A DNA stretch of 64,000 nucleotides from contig JAKOGI010001196.1 in assembly GCA_029747015.1 (NCBI GenBank), forward strand, positions 1 through 64,000, in the 5' to 3' direction. The position numbers and the translations under genes were made by a program. This DNA comes from Carnegiea gigantea. Its lineage: Eukaryota; Streptophyta; Magnoliopsida; Caryophyllales; Cactaceae. Positions 11,601 to 23,900 of the stretch are shown in pieces (the stretch's first letter is position 1; each line of letters begins with the position of its first letter). Below the pieces are notes generated by a model. It did not search any database. It was given only the letters and a program-made list of their open reading frames with translations, and was not told the origin of the DNA.

Positions 11601-14600
11601 TGCCATTATCCCCGTTTGATTAATTGTATTCATGTGGTGGGCTTTGTTAGTAGCGAACACGTAAGGGGACGTGTTGTACTTCTAAAAAGTGGAATTGTCC
11701 CACACTGACAATTTAAGAGGCCAGAGCATGTTTGTAAGCAAATAAGTTACTCCACCCATTGCCAATTTGTTCTAGGTCGGAAGTTGGAACCTCAGTGGAC
11801 TTGCATGCATTGGTAGTTTGTTTCAGGCCCGATTCATATAAAAATTGAACACATGGAAACATCACATATATTTAGTTTGCACATCTTCAATAACATGCCA
11901 TGAAAAAAATGGTGGGGAGGATCTTACTCAGGATCCAGATATCCGACAGTGCCCCTGACGATGCTCGACACATGAGAAGCTCCATCTACTGCAAGCTTAG
12001 AGAGACCAAAATCTGAAACTTTGGCCCTCATGTTCTTGTCCAATAGAATGTTACTGGTTTTCAAGTCTCTATGGATGATGGATGGCACACACCCCGTATG
12101 AAGGTATTCAATTCCTAAGTAACAATCATTAAAGCTCAATTATCTGTTCTGTTCCTCCATGATAAAATCCAAGCTTCCTCATTATCTAAAGAATACATTT
12201 ACACATCATTTGACATACCTTTTGCAGCATCTTCAGCAATCTCAAGGCGCTTGATCCAATTTATTCCACGCTCTCTTGTTAAAGGACCTAGGCAAAAGCA
12301 CTCAGATTAGATGCACCCAGACTTTTACGCAAAAACAAATTGCATTTTGACATACAGTACTAATTACCATAAAGATGCTCCTTGAGGGTTCCATTGTGCA
12401 TGAATTCATAAATAAGGATGCTTTTACCATCTTCTTGGCAATATCCTAGAAACTGCACCAGGTTTCTGTGATGTATCCTTGAAAGAAGAGTCACCTGAGA
12501 AATGTCATTTAACAACCCAGTTCCCATCAGTCGACTAGGGCGTACAATGTGAGAATCATTTTCACTGCGTGTCCACAACCATTTCAGTCGAAAGAAGACA
12601 CAAAATTTGGGCAACTTGCATAGGCTGAGATAGCCACACTGGCCCACACACCCTAGTTTTAACGAAATTTGAGCACACTGTTCCTGGTTTTTAAGGTGCT
12701 CAGGATTTGTATGTCGACTCTCCAATAGTACCAGATAGTTCTCCCTGTCAACTTACTATAAAGAACTTTGCCAATTTCATGTTTAATGAGTACAGCCAAG
12801 ATTCTCATAGGCTGTAGGACCAGAAGGAGATATATCAAGTATATACGCACGCACAAAGGGGAAAAAGAATCCAACTATTCATATTGAAGGTAACAATGCC
12901 ATGAAATTCTGTTTAACAATCTCACTATTTCATTTTAGCTGAGTTAAGCAGCTAAAACCAAGTGGCTGATTCCCTACCGGGGGAAAGAAAGAACATAATT
13001 CCTTAAATATTTGAAATTGCTAAAAATAATAGCTTGGTTTGGCCGATATAAGTCATTATTGTCATTGTCATGCCTATTTGATTGGATGCACCATATTGGG
13101 ACTAAATATCCCCTTAGTGAATCCAAATGCTCTCAAATCGCAACAGTCAACAGTGTACTTATTAAAGAAACATGGTGCCACCATTCCGCTTAGAAATTTA
13201 ACATAAGGCAAGCATTGGATTGCTAAAAATAATCCGTCTGCTAACACTCAAAATAAGTAACAAGACCTGAAGATAACCAAATAAGAGGGATTTCAATGAT
13301 TTGTATATGAAAATGTAACCATGAAACAACGTTCAACAATGTCCAGGTCCCTCAAGCAGACAAAAATTCACAGTATACAAAAAAGTACCTCATTTGAGAA
13401 TTCTCGTTTTCCCTGGAAGGAGTTACTTGTTAGCACTTTTACTGCAATTTCCCTTCCGTCTTTCAGTTTACCATAATAAACCACCCCATAACCTCCAGAT
13501 CCAATTTTCTTCTCGAAATCATTTGTCGCTTCTTCAAGTTCAGAAAATGTGAAGCAATGTGCAGCTTCCGTTGCAGTATTCTCCAAGGAGGAAGGTATCT
13601 TTTGAGACGGCAAGATATGTCCAAGACGAGCTGAAATTCAGAAGTCAAATGGAGCCAATAGCAGATAGCAGTGAGAAAGAGGGTAGAGGGAGAGGGAGAG
13701 AGGAGAAATATGGTTTAGCCACAAGCACCAAAGAAAAAAAAAAAAATGACATAGACAATCAATAAAACAAGCATCAGACCTTGATCCGTATATCTTTTCT
13801 TAGGCTTCTTTCCTTTGTGCAGGAATATGCAAAATACAATTGTTGCTATGAGCAGAACAGCTGCGCCAGTAGCTGACCCAATAATTATGCCAAGATGAAG
13901 CCCTCCACTGTTCGCTTTATGAAGATTAGGATTTCCAGAGTAGCTGAATAACAGAAAGCACAAGGTCCTTGTAAGACAGGGGTTGGGAACCAATATCGCT
14001 ACATAAACAGGTGGTTTGCCTCAGACCCTAGCTTCATCTACCCTGCCCAATCCTAGATTAAAGCAATAAGCTATAATACATGGTAGGATAAAATTTAAGA
14101 AAAGAACGAAAAATCAGAAAGTACAAGGTTTGGATGAAGCTAGCATAGTATGAAAAAATGAAGCAGCCTCCACAACTTATATGGTCCATTATGAATCAGA
14201 GCCTCACATGATGGGTCTCCCATGAAACCCACAATTAAATTCAACACAGAAAATGTGACACAGTTTGAAGCACAGCAGCCATATGCTGACAACCTCCGGA
14301 ACGAACATTATGTTTGATTGGAAAATTAACCACATAATGCACAACATCATATGGCAAAATCAAATAGCATTGATGTGGAAGCTAATTTCAACGGACATTA
14401 CTCACTTCAGAACCACGGTATTATCAATAAGGCTGGATAGAATTTTTCCAGATAACATATTATTTTGCAAATACCTGCAACCATAAGTTTCATGGGTTAT
14501 TGAAGGTCCTGGTAATTTCCAGGTATTTTAAAAACAATCCAAAGAAGAAAAAACATTTAAACATCTTGGATGTGTAAGCACAGAAGCTTACAGTTCCCTC

Positions 14601-17600
14601 AAATTCTGAAGTCGAGCCAAGGATGATGGAACTGAACCAGTCAGTTTGTTATTCTCCAGATGGCTACAATAGATAAGCAATCACCGAATCACTACTTAGC
14701 AAAAAATACTGTCGAGTGTCGAATTCAATAACTCTTCTATTGTAGCAACACTTAGCATAAATAAGGGCTATTCATTTCCAACCAAAAAAACCCAAAAAAA
14801 AAAAAAAAAGGTAACAGACAAAACAGAAGTTTGTGACTTGTGAGGCACACATGATTTTCAAATTTGGGGAGCCGCTAAAGTCAGGAATTGGTCCTGTCAA
14901 TGAGTTCCCATCAAGCCATCTGCAATAAACATACCAGGGACATGACTTACTGGATATGCCTCAACAACTAATGAAAAGCACTTTCCTGGCTTCATGACAT
15001 ATAAGTGTAACAGGAATCTTACAACTCAATTAAGCCACTAAATGTCGTAAGTTCTGGAGGGATATTTCCCGTCAAATTTTTATTCGACAATTTCCTGCAA
15101 CAAATGAAATGCAAAACAGAGATTCCATTAGACAATTGGCATTAGGTGAAATGCAAAACTCGTAAAAAGAAATACACAAATGAAAACAGCTAGTGATGAG
15201 TCTGCCAATCCAGGGCAGGGTCTGGGGAAACAGAATCAGAAAATAATATACATTTACATGATCAAGAAAACATTGAAACTTCAAAACAATTTAGTTTAAC
15301 AGTACCCTCCTGTGAACAAAAACCTAAAAGGAAAAAACATAGAAAGAAAGAAAAAGGGTAATACTCTTACACAACAGTTACAAGTGGCTGAGGATCTGAA
15401 TTACACTGCAACCACGACCACGGAACTGGCAAGCATGGATCACCACCCTCTTGAGCCCAATCAGCAGATGAATAATGTGAAGCCAGACTCGCCAAATTAG
15501 GCCCTGCATCTCACACAAGAGCCATCACACATACAGCAAGTGCATTATTTGGATAGAATAACTTCATGGTCAAGTAGAGATCCATAAAGAAGAAAACTGC
15601 AAACTCCAGGCCAAAATATTTTGTCTATGCATAATCTGAACTATTCATACTGAAAATAATTTACTGAATTCAAAAAATGCATGCCATCTTGAAGAACAAA
15701 GGCATCCAAGCACCATCGTACCACTTACCATCCAAGGTGCCACCATTTTTCTTCACATAGTTATTGATCTCCATTGCATTCAGGAGAGGCCCCAAGGTAG
15801 AATCAGGTGTCTTCACAAATTTAAATGATAGTACGAAAGGGAGGGTTAAGTTCTCAAATCCAGGCTCATAGAGGCGGTATTTTCCCTGAGCATTTTCAAG
15901 GATATTTACAGCAGGTTTACTGACTGAAGGTGCATCAGGAAGCACTAGCCTGAATTTCCTTAAATCATTTAGACCCAAGTCTGCAATTTCGGCAAAGTAA
16001 GTGAAAGCCCATCCACCACCAGGAAAACCGTCCAAATTCAAACGGTATGATAGTGTTCCATTTCTTCCAACTACAGCCGTCTGCATAACTTTCTGAGGAG
16101 GTCTCTCATCTTTATCAACAAAAATTGGCATCTTTGTTGATATTTTCTCAGTGCCAACCGCCACATCAACCAGATAATTTGCTTTCTTCAGAGAGTCAGA
16201 CTCCCATATTCTATCAAATGGGTCATCAGGATACCTGAAAAGAGGTTAAGGGAAAAAGAAAAAAGGGCCACTTTAGTTATTTGGAGACAAGAAAGGAAAA
16301 GGTAGTAGAGACCCAGGAAGTGAGGTTCCTTTGAATCCTCAGAACAGGTAAAACATCCTTTGTCTCAGGACAAAATAATTCAAACAATGTGGAATACTTT
16401 TTTTTTTTTTTTTTAACTTTCAGTTTAAACATGCAGCACATAGGTCAACAAGCATCATGAGTAGCGTCATGATACTGGCACAAAGTACTCAGTTGAAGGA
16501 AGACATTGAACGCTTACCTCACAGGATCAACACTGTCAGCTCCAAAGTTAATTCTGGCAGAGACGCTCATATAGTATTCATTTTCATAATCTGTAATATA
16601 GACTGAACCATTGAACTGCCGAAGCTCAAGGGTAGAAATAAAGGGCTGCCCTGTTGTAGCGTTGGATAAACACACACTAATTGTCGGCTCCGTAGCAAGA
16701 AATATCAGTTCTCTCACTTCTATGGTATTGGCATCAGAAATGACAATGGTGGACCAGGGAGTTGCCCCCATAGAAAGATCAAACTTTGGATAAACATTGT
16801 TGTCGTCAAAGTTACCATACAGGAAACTTGCCCTAACAAGGAATCTAGTCCTGCTGGTAACATTTAGTGTGTAGCAGTACTTTCTGTTATCAACAGGGAA
16901 GTGTCTTAATGTCATGTATTGTTTCCTCGTTTCATTAGGAATAGATATGTTAGCTGTCCCTCCAAATCTGAACCGGTCATCAGGCTGCCATTGTAGACCG
17001 AGCTCATCAGTGAAATTCCCTGTCCCTCCACAATCCAAACTCACAAAACCTGCTCAAGTTTATCAAAGTATTAGCACCATATAAGTAAAGCTAGTGTTCC
17101 ACCATAGGGCAGCACAATACTCCAAACTCGCACCAACTTTTCTTTCTTATTTTTTTCTGGTGGGTTTTTTTTTGGAGGGGGGGGTTAGGAGTACAGCCTA
17201 ATTTCCAAATTGCAGAGAGGTCGACTATGTTGGACCCTAGATTTAAATAGTATTGACCACCAAGAAATTTCTAGCAAAACCAGCGTGTGATAGTTTGGTG
17301 CGGCATTATGTTTTAGTGCTGATTTTCAGCCTTTCATCATGTATAGACTATAGAGTATTGTTCTTGTATTCCCTGGATAGTATCCTTTCTTCATACATCT
17401 CAAATCATAGCACAAATGACTTTTTGAATTCACAAAACTTAATAGTTCCCTCAAACAATAAGCATGGATGGATTTAACATTTATGGGGCAGTATGAAATA
17501 GCTTCCTCCCTTATTTTAAAGAGTAGTTGGCTGCAAATATAAGAACATAATCCATCTTTTTACTTGGTAAAGGCTCCTAAATCATCTCGATAAGACTTGC

Positions 17601-18152
17601 AAGTCATTAAACCATGTTAGCCATGACATGGGCCAATTACGATAGTAGTCCCCTGGAAAGTATAAATTCTTCATATAAAATCGTTGTCACCTCAACAAAC
17701 AGCAATTCTTGTTTAGTACTTCCTTCGAAAATACTAAAATGAAAATGTCGATCACTTTGCAACGGCTCTCTGCTACAGCACAAAGGAATCAGAGACTTAT
17801 TGACCAAAATCAACTTGAAACCTAAAGAACTCATTAAGCATCTTCACATCAGACAGATTCAGATTCCCAAAAAATTCTCTACTCCTCTCAAATCACACTT
17901 GCCAGTAAGATTTCATCTGCCCAATAGGTGAAGTGCTTGCTCAACTTATCACTAGTATATGGCCTCAAGTTCCCAAGATTTCTTATTAATTGCCAACAAC
18001 ACAACAACCAACAAAAACAACAAGAGCAGCATCAAGAGAAAGAGGATTAGTAAGTTACCTGGCATCTGGGCATGGCTGAAGAGGAAGTAAGTGAAGAAAA
18101 AGATGAGGAAAATGGAAAACCCATGAACCCAACTCTCCATTTTGGCCTTCAC
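8639..18152 (-). CDS. Malectin-like LRR receptor-like Ser/Thr kinase (At1g67720/At2g37050 type)
   Basis: A plasma-membrane receptor kinase of the LRR-I/malectin-like group, 935 aa from the ATG at 18152 (931 from the in-frame ATG at 18140). Exons: 18152-18059, 17049-16518, 16234-15729, 15503-15371, 15094-15023, 14919-14851, 14663-14592, 14474-14406, 13943-13780, 13630-13389, 12494-12368, 12287-12219, 12114-11928, 9512-9377, 8974-8639. All introns are GT-AG and every junction keeps frame. Residues 8-28 form a signal peptide. A malectin-like domain (about 35-375) starts FVSLDCGG, and GDPC lies at 398-401. LRRs in 69/72-nt exons cover about 420-515, and one membrane helix about 533-557. The kinase has a glycine loop (GSGGYG, 614-619), Lys635, HRDLKTSN (Asp733) and DFG (Asp751), so it should be active. 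The length matches the Arabidopsis relatives (about 930 aa). The ligand is unknown. Confidence 0.93.
9755..10570. mobile_element. Tourist/PIF-Harbinger-type MITE in the kinase intron
   Basis: The left end reads GAGCATTTGCAATGCAGGGA. The right end, in reverse complement, reads GAGCATCTGCGATCAGGGA, giving imperfect terminal inverted repeats of about 25 bp. Both ends are flanked by TAA (9752-9754 and 10571-10573), the TWA target duplication used by PIF/Harbinger elements. The 816-bp interior is AT-rich and has no transposase. It sits in the 2.4-kb intron between exons 13 and 14 of the receptor kinase, away from the splice sites. Confidence 0.8.
10775..11045. repeat. Pyrimidine-rich degenerate tandem repeat in intron
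   Basis: The + strand is almost pure C/T with recurring blocks such as CACTCCTTCC, CCACTC and TTCCACT at irregular 8-14 base spacing. On the transcribed (minus) strand this is a purine tract within the large intron of the receptor kinase. Open frames across it encode only Ser/Pro/His/Phe-rich low-complexity peptides and are rejected as genes. Confidence 0.8.
11541..11852. mobile_element. TRIM-like LTR relic in the kinase intron
   Basis: A roughly 32-base segment ending at 11572 (containing GCCCGATTCATAT and ending AACA) recurs at about 11817-11852. Directly after the first copy comes TGGCATCAGAG (11573-11583), one base off the initiator-Met primer-binding site TGGTATCAGAG. A direct repeat, then a primer-binding site, then a second repeat about 280 bases on, with no coding sequence, fits a degraded miniature LTR element. 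Full LTR limits and a TSD were not found. Confidence 0.35.
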
Positions 18153-19346
18153 AGTGAAGGTGAGAAAGAAAATTGAAGGACAGAACGGAGTAGCTGAATA
18201 AAGAAGGGAAAAAAGGAAAAGATGAGTAGTAGTGGGGGATGGGACACCATGAACAGAGAAAAAGTCAGTAAAGGATGGACTGACTCAAGAACGATGAAAA
18301 GAGTCCACATTTTTTAATCAAAATATGCGAACTAAAGAACTATCTCGGATATCTTTCACATTAGTCCAGTGGGCAGTGGGGTTGTGTGTGTTTCACAGCG
18401 CAGCAATTGGCTAGCTTTTCAGGAATTATCGTAATGTGAGAGAAAAAGGTCGCAGCTGTTGAATTCACACCGCAGTATTTTAGTATCCATATTTTAGTAT
18501 ACAAAGAGGGTTTACTGGCAGGAAGGATTCACTAGAGTTGATAAATGGATTATTTGATTCAGATGTGCACCGAGTTAAATTTAGTTAGAGATATTTTGGA
18601 TCGATTTAGTTTAGGTTGATTGAATTTCAATTTGGGCCGATTTCGAGTCAATTTATTTTTGATCCAATATGCTTGTCAGGTAAAAATTAGCAACTTTGTA
18701 GAAAATTTCAAGGCAGGTATAGTTCGGTTCGGATCAATTTGGGTGGGGACCACTTTTAGGTGAACATATTTTGGATGTCGGGTCGCACATGAGTTCGGAT
18801 TATTCAGTTCGAGTTTCGAATCTTGGGTCAGTTTTATCAGGTCTAGAATCCTTCATTTTTTGTATTAAATTAAGTTCAAGTGTGAAGATAATGAGAAAAA
18901 AAAAATTATCTGAAACCAAGACATTCTTCCTGTTCTTCCAGTTGAACAGACCAAGATAGTGGCGATAACGAATGATCCTGCTGTTTTAATACCCCCCCCC
19001 CCCGGCTGACAAATAGCAGTGCATTTGGATTCTTGGATAATATGTTAATCAATTCATTTCGACAATCAATTCATCACAACAATAAAAAAGAAAAGAATTT
19101 GCTCAAAGCACAGCTGCGATCTCTCTCAATTTATAACCCTTAGCCCATCCAGATCTAATCGACTAATTAAAAATGATCCTATGAGGATCCAAACAAAAGT
19201 GGACCCTAAGAGCACTTAAATTAGTGAAGAATCTTTTAGGAAATTTTTTTATCAAAGTTGGTTTCTTAATATGTTAGCACAAGATTTTAATGGCAAAATA
19301 TAAGGTTAGTTGTCACCAGAGTTGTTATATGGGCTGCTTCGGGTGT
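18153..19346. other. Receptor-kinase 5' region and intergenic DNA
   Basis: Bases 18153-18300 should include the kinase 5' UTR and core promoter, but I see no certain TATA box. From 18560 to 18860 the sequence is rich in TTCGG/GGATC/GGGTCGG motifs of the kind found in degraded repeats, without clear termini. A C-run lies at 18993-19004. No further gene is recognised. Confidence 0.45.
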
Positions 19347-19354
19347 AATTGAAC

Positions 19355-20063
19355 TAGACGTGATCAACGAGTTGGGGATTCGCCAGATCCGCCCGAACCC
19401 AACCCTCAAAAATATGGATCAGGGTTGGCCTTTTTTGTGTCCGACCCGCCCCGACCCTCAAATTAGGGGCACCCAACTATAATGAGGGTCAGGCTTGGGT
19501 AAAGGTTTTGACCCACTGACCCTCACTTTTTAAAGAAAAATTAAAAATTAAAATAAAAATAAGATACTTTTGGTTTCATTTGTTCAAAATTTTTTCACTT
19601 TCACTCTCCCATCTCCCTTTAGCATCTTCCCCTCATTCACCTCACCAAATCTCACTGACTCGTAACCTTCTAACGTTCTCTCTGCTATTTGGAGTAGACT
19701 AAGTAATCATTTTAGTGAACTAATCGGTCTATTGGTTTAATGGCTAACTTACGCATTAAGGTGTTTGTAGCCATTGCGATACTCTTCATCGGAGCATTAT
19801 ATGATCATTTGATTTTTTATTTTGTAAGATGTTTAATGTTGACCTTTATAATAAAAAAAAACTTAGTGAAAAATGTCATTTTCTATATCAGGAGATTCGA
19901 GGATCGGGTCTAATCCGATGACCCAAGGGTATCCGCAGAGTCAGGGTCAGAGGTATGCTGACCCGCATGAGAGTCGGGTAGGGTTAGGGTCAAGAAAATC
20001 CTATCTGCCAATCCTCATGACCCGACCCTCAACCCGACCCGACCCTCAATTTGATCAGGTCTA
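19355..20063. mobile_element. Non-autonomous hAT element with 8-bp TSD
   Basis: The left terminus TAGACGTGATCAA (19355-19367) matches the reverse complement of the right terminus (20051-20063, TAGACCTGATCAA) at 12 of 13 positions. Perfect 8-bp duplications, AATTGAAC, flank it at 19347-19354 and 20064-20071. An 8-bp TSD with TAG-starting inverted repeats is diagnostic of hAT transposons. Subterminal regions at both ends carry clustered CCCGACCC/GACCCTCAA motifs in opposite orientation, probably transposase-binding repeats. The 709-bp element has no transposase. A short frame inside (19873-20064) is shaped by the repeats and is not a gene. Confidence 0.9.
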
Positions 20064-20071
20064 AATTGAAC

Positions 20072-20868
20072 ATAATATATAGGCGAGCTGGACTTGAAAA
20101 TTGTGAACGGGACTAGCCTTTGTATGTTGTACTCTAGGCCATTTTTCCAATAGGAAGAATTAGGTAACCATTGATTTTTTCTTTTGGTTAATGTCCTTCG
20201 GAAAAAATAATATTTTAATTAGAGTTTTGGTAAGTGGATTTTTCAAATTTTTGAAAATTTTGAAACATAACCAATGGGTGGAAGAATGTTTGCAATTCAA
20301 CCTTTGATTAGAGCCAGAAAATAATGTACCTTTATATATTAATTTCAAATGAAAGTAATAATAAAATTTACATAAAAAATTAGTAAGTACAAATATATGA
20401 ATTTTTTGTGATTTTCATATATAAACCCCTAACTTACCCAAAAAAGGAGTCTCTAACATTTGAAAGTCTGATGAAAATAGTCATTGAGCTGAACTTCTTA
20501 AGTGGGTCAATTCAGGCCAACCATTTAACCTGTTCCTCTTAAATCGAGAGCCAACCTCTTCAAAAGTACGTCGTTTCGGTTCATGATTTGGGCTTGTATT
20601 AGTTAGATCACTCAGTTCGTTGCTAAATTGCCCTACTTGCCAGGCTCTCACATTGTAGGAATATATTGGGCTTTTATAAGAGATTATATCACCTTAATTA
20701 ACCTATAAAGTCAATTTCATAGACATCTTGTGACCGTAGTGCTCCATTCTGACTTGAATGATATTTGTGAACCTAGAGGTCGTAAACCTCATTGCCGCCT
20801 CCTAGTATTGAGTCCAAATATGACATCTTATCACCATGCATGAAGCCCTATTCCAATTTGGTCATAAT
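20072..20868. other. Intergenic DNA between hAT element and LINE
   Basis: AT-rich sequence with no recognised gene or element end. The last bases, just before the LINE poly(A), include CAATTTGGT (20854-20862), a possible target duplication of the LINE. Confidence 0.5.
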
Positions 20869-20929
20869 ATTTTTTTTTTTTGAAAATGGGGAAGTACACA
20901 CAAACATTAGATAGCCCTTCTCGTAAGGA

Positions 20930-23900
20930 ATCTACCTAAGTAGTCATTGTAAATGATACATGATAGCTCAAGGGATGGGGAGTGAGAAAAAGTGAGATCA
21001 TTCTTGAGCACTACTGCCAATTTAGCGATCTAATATGTGGTCATATTACCCTCCCGAAAATCATGTTGAATGGCGATAGAAGTAAAGCCCGATAACATAG
21101 CTCGAATATCATGAACCAACATCTTAATTCTCCATGGGATATGGATCTCACCCTTAACAGCCCGAATGACCATGCGATTATCTCCTTCAATGTGAAGATT
21201 CATCACTCCTACATCTATAGCAGCTTTGAGACCATTACGTTACGTTGTAGCTTCTGTTACCAAGATTGATGCATCATACATAAATCTGGCCCCAGCTTTA
21301 ATGAGTCGGCCGCAACTGTCTCGCAATAGATACCCCACTGCAGCACCGGCTGGAGACAAACTGCCATCGAAGTTGAGTTTAATAATACCGTCTGGAGGAG
21401 AGGTCCACCCAATGAGGCAGGTGGGGGTAGGAGGAGGTGGTAGATGAGAGCTCAGCAATGGAGGGGAAGAAGTGGAGAGCAATGTCATTGTTTCCTTTCC
21501 ACCTAATTACGTTTAGCTCGAATAAAGGTATACATGGGATTCGGCAAAGCATTTTGGAAGACGAGAGAATTGCGACTTTTCCATATACTCCAAAGGAGCA
21601 CAGCAATCCTAGGAATGGTAGCCCGACATCGCATGTACCACTCATGCAGCGCATCACGAATGGTGTGCTGTAACATCACGAAAGGGGGTTGGCATGTCCA
21701 ACCATGTTTTGTGGCCACTTCCCATACTCTGATGGCAAACAGACAAAGTGCAAAAAGATGTTCATTATCCTCAATGTGAGATAGACACGCCGGACAAATA
21801 GGATCAATAGGTAGCTCTCTATGCAGTAAGTTACCCCTAAAAGGGAGTGCATTATGACATAGTTGTCAAAGAAAGATTTGAATTTTTTGCAAGACATCCA
21901 GCTTCCATATCCACTTAAACTTCCATGGGAACAGGTCAGGACCGAGATTATCATGTGCCTACCAAGTTGCGGACTTAACGGAGGACTCACCACTGCCTGT
22001 AAGCCCCCAACAAAACGTGTTTGGTACATTAGTTAATGGGATGGGAACAGCTAGCATATGAGGAAGAACAAGAGCAAGTCCAACTTGCGAAAGCCTCGCT
22101 ATGTCCCACCTCTTCTCAGGGAGGATGAACTCACTGACTTTGAGTATAGGGTCTATGACGTGGGCAATATCAATATTTATTAAATTTGCTAGACAAGACT
22201 CATGGCACCACACCTGTGTCCAGAAGTTTATCGTATGACCATTACCTAATTGCCATCGCATTCCTTGTGCTATAAAGGCTCTTTGACGAAGCAAACACTT
22301 CCAGACCCAGGAGTGAGATGGTTTTTGGCCAACTTGAAAAAACTGGTCAGGAGGACCATATTTCGCTCGCATCTGTTTAACCCAAAAATTATGTGGTTGA
22401 GTGAAAAACTTCCAACCAAGTTTAACAAAAAAATCAGTATTAACTGCACCAGATTTCCTCATGCCTAGACCTCCAAAATTTTTTTGGTTTGCAAACTTTA
22501 TCCCACGCTACGAATGGGAACCCTTTTTCAGTGGGAGATTTTTTCCAGAAAAACTCCCAATTGACTTGGTCTAATCTCCACATAACAGTTGCAGGGAGCT
22601 TGAAACACTGCATGGTATGTGCAGGGAGAGCTTCAAGATTAGATTGGATTAGCACTGCCCGCCTTGCTTTCGATAATGCCGTACCTTTCCAGGTGGAGAA
22701 TTTTGCTTCCGCTTACTTAATAATCCTTGAAACGTACCGAAGGTAGGACGTCCTTGGAAGACAGTACAGCCAAGATGTTTTCCAAGGGAAGAACTATGTG
22801 GAATATTAAAAATACCTGCAATATGTAGCTTATCTAAATTAATCGAATTCTTAGAGAAGACAATATTGGATTTATGGAAGTTAACCAACCATCTAGATTG
22901 TTGACAAAAGTTACCTAATATACCTTTGAGTTTAAACGTAGCACGAGAAGAAGCTCTGCAAAAAAGTGGCTATAGTCTACAAAAAACAGGCATGGGAGCT
23001 TCTCGGCACGGGCTGCAATTTTGATTCCAATACCCGATTTTGGCTGAGCTGTTTCCAAATGGAGTTGTTGAGAGCCAAGATGTCCATACATAGGATAAAT
23101 AAATAGATGATAGGGGATCTCCTTGACGCAACCCTCGCCTAGGCCTAAAAAAACCACAGGTTTCATTATTAATAATAAGTGAATAAGTCACCGTAGTAAC
23201 ACATTCCAGTACCCAGGTGATGTAATTAGGGTGAAAGCCCATACTCCGAAGGCTATGTTGCAAAGAGTCCCATTCGATGCAATCATAGGCTTTTTCCATA
23301 TCTAGCTTAATTGCAACATAACCCTTTTTCCTTTTTAGATGGTGGAATTTATTTAGAACTTCATGAGCTAACACAATGTTATCGTGGATAGCCCCGATGA
23401 GGAACGAAGGCACTCTGAGTCGGTTGTACCAGTTGTTCCAGAATAGGCCGCATTCAGTTGACCCGAGTTTTAGAGCAATAATCTTATATAAAGTATTACA
23501 TAAACTAATAGGACGAAAATGAGACAGAACCTTAGGGTTGTCAACTTTTGGTATGAGGGCAATTAAGGTGTGGTTGAATTGTTTGAGTAATTTTACGGTA
23601 CAAAAGAAATGTTGGATAGCTAGACAAAGATGGTCTTTGAAAAGGGGCCAGAACTTTTGAAAAAACAAAGCACCAAACCCATCTAATCCGGGCGCTTTGT
23701 AAGGATTCATCTGAAAGAGGGCTCGTTGAATCTCCTCCTCTGTAATAGGTTTAATGAGGTCCAAGTTCTTAGTTGCGGTGACCTTACACATGGCAATGAT
23801 GGGAGTGAGATTAGTCCAAGGAGTACGACTGGACGTAAAGCGTTGGGAAAAGTCATGACAAAATTTGTCTTTGACCAGATCAATATCTTCAATCCAAGTA

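Noticed and set aside
12360..12725. A longer minus-strand frame extending the kinase exon at 12494-12368 upstream.
   Set aside because: The acceptor AG next to 12494 joins in frame to the exon ending at 13389, and the upstream part lacks kinase sequence, so it is intronic.
16611..16793. A plus-strand frame opposite the malectin exon.
   Set aside because: It is an antisense shadow of a well-supported coding exon and has no domain of its own.
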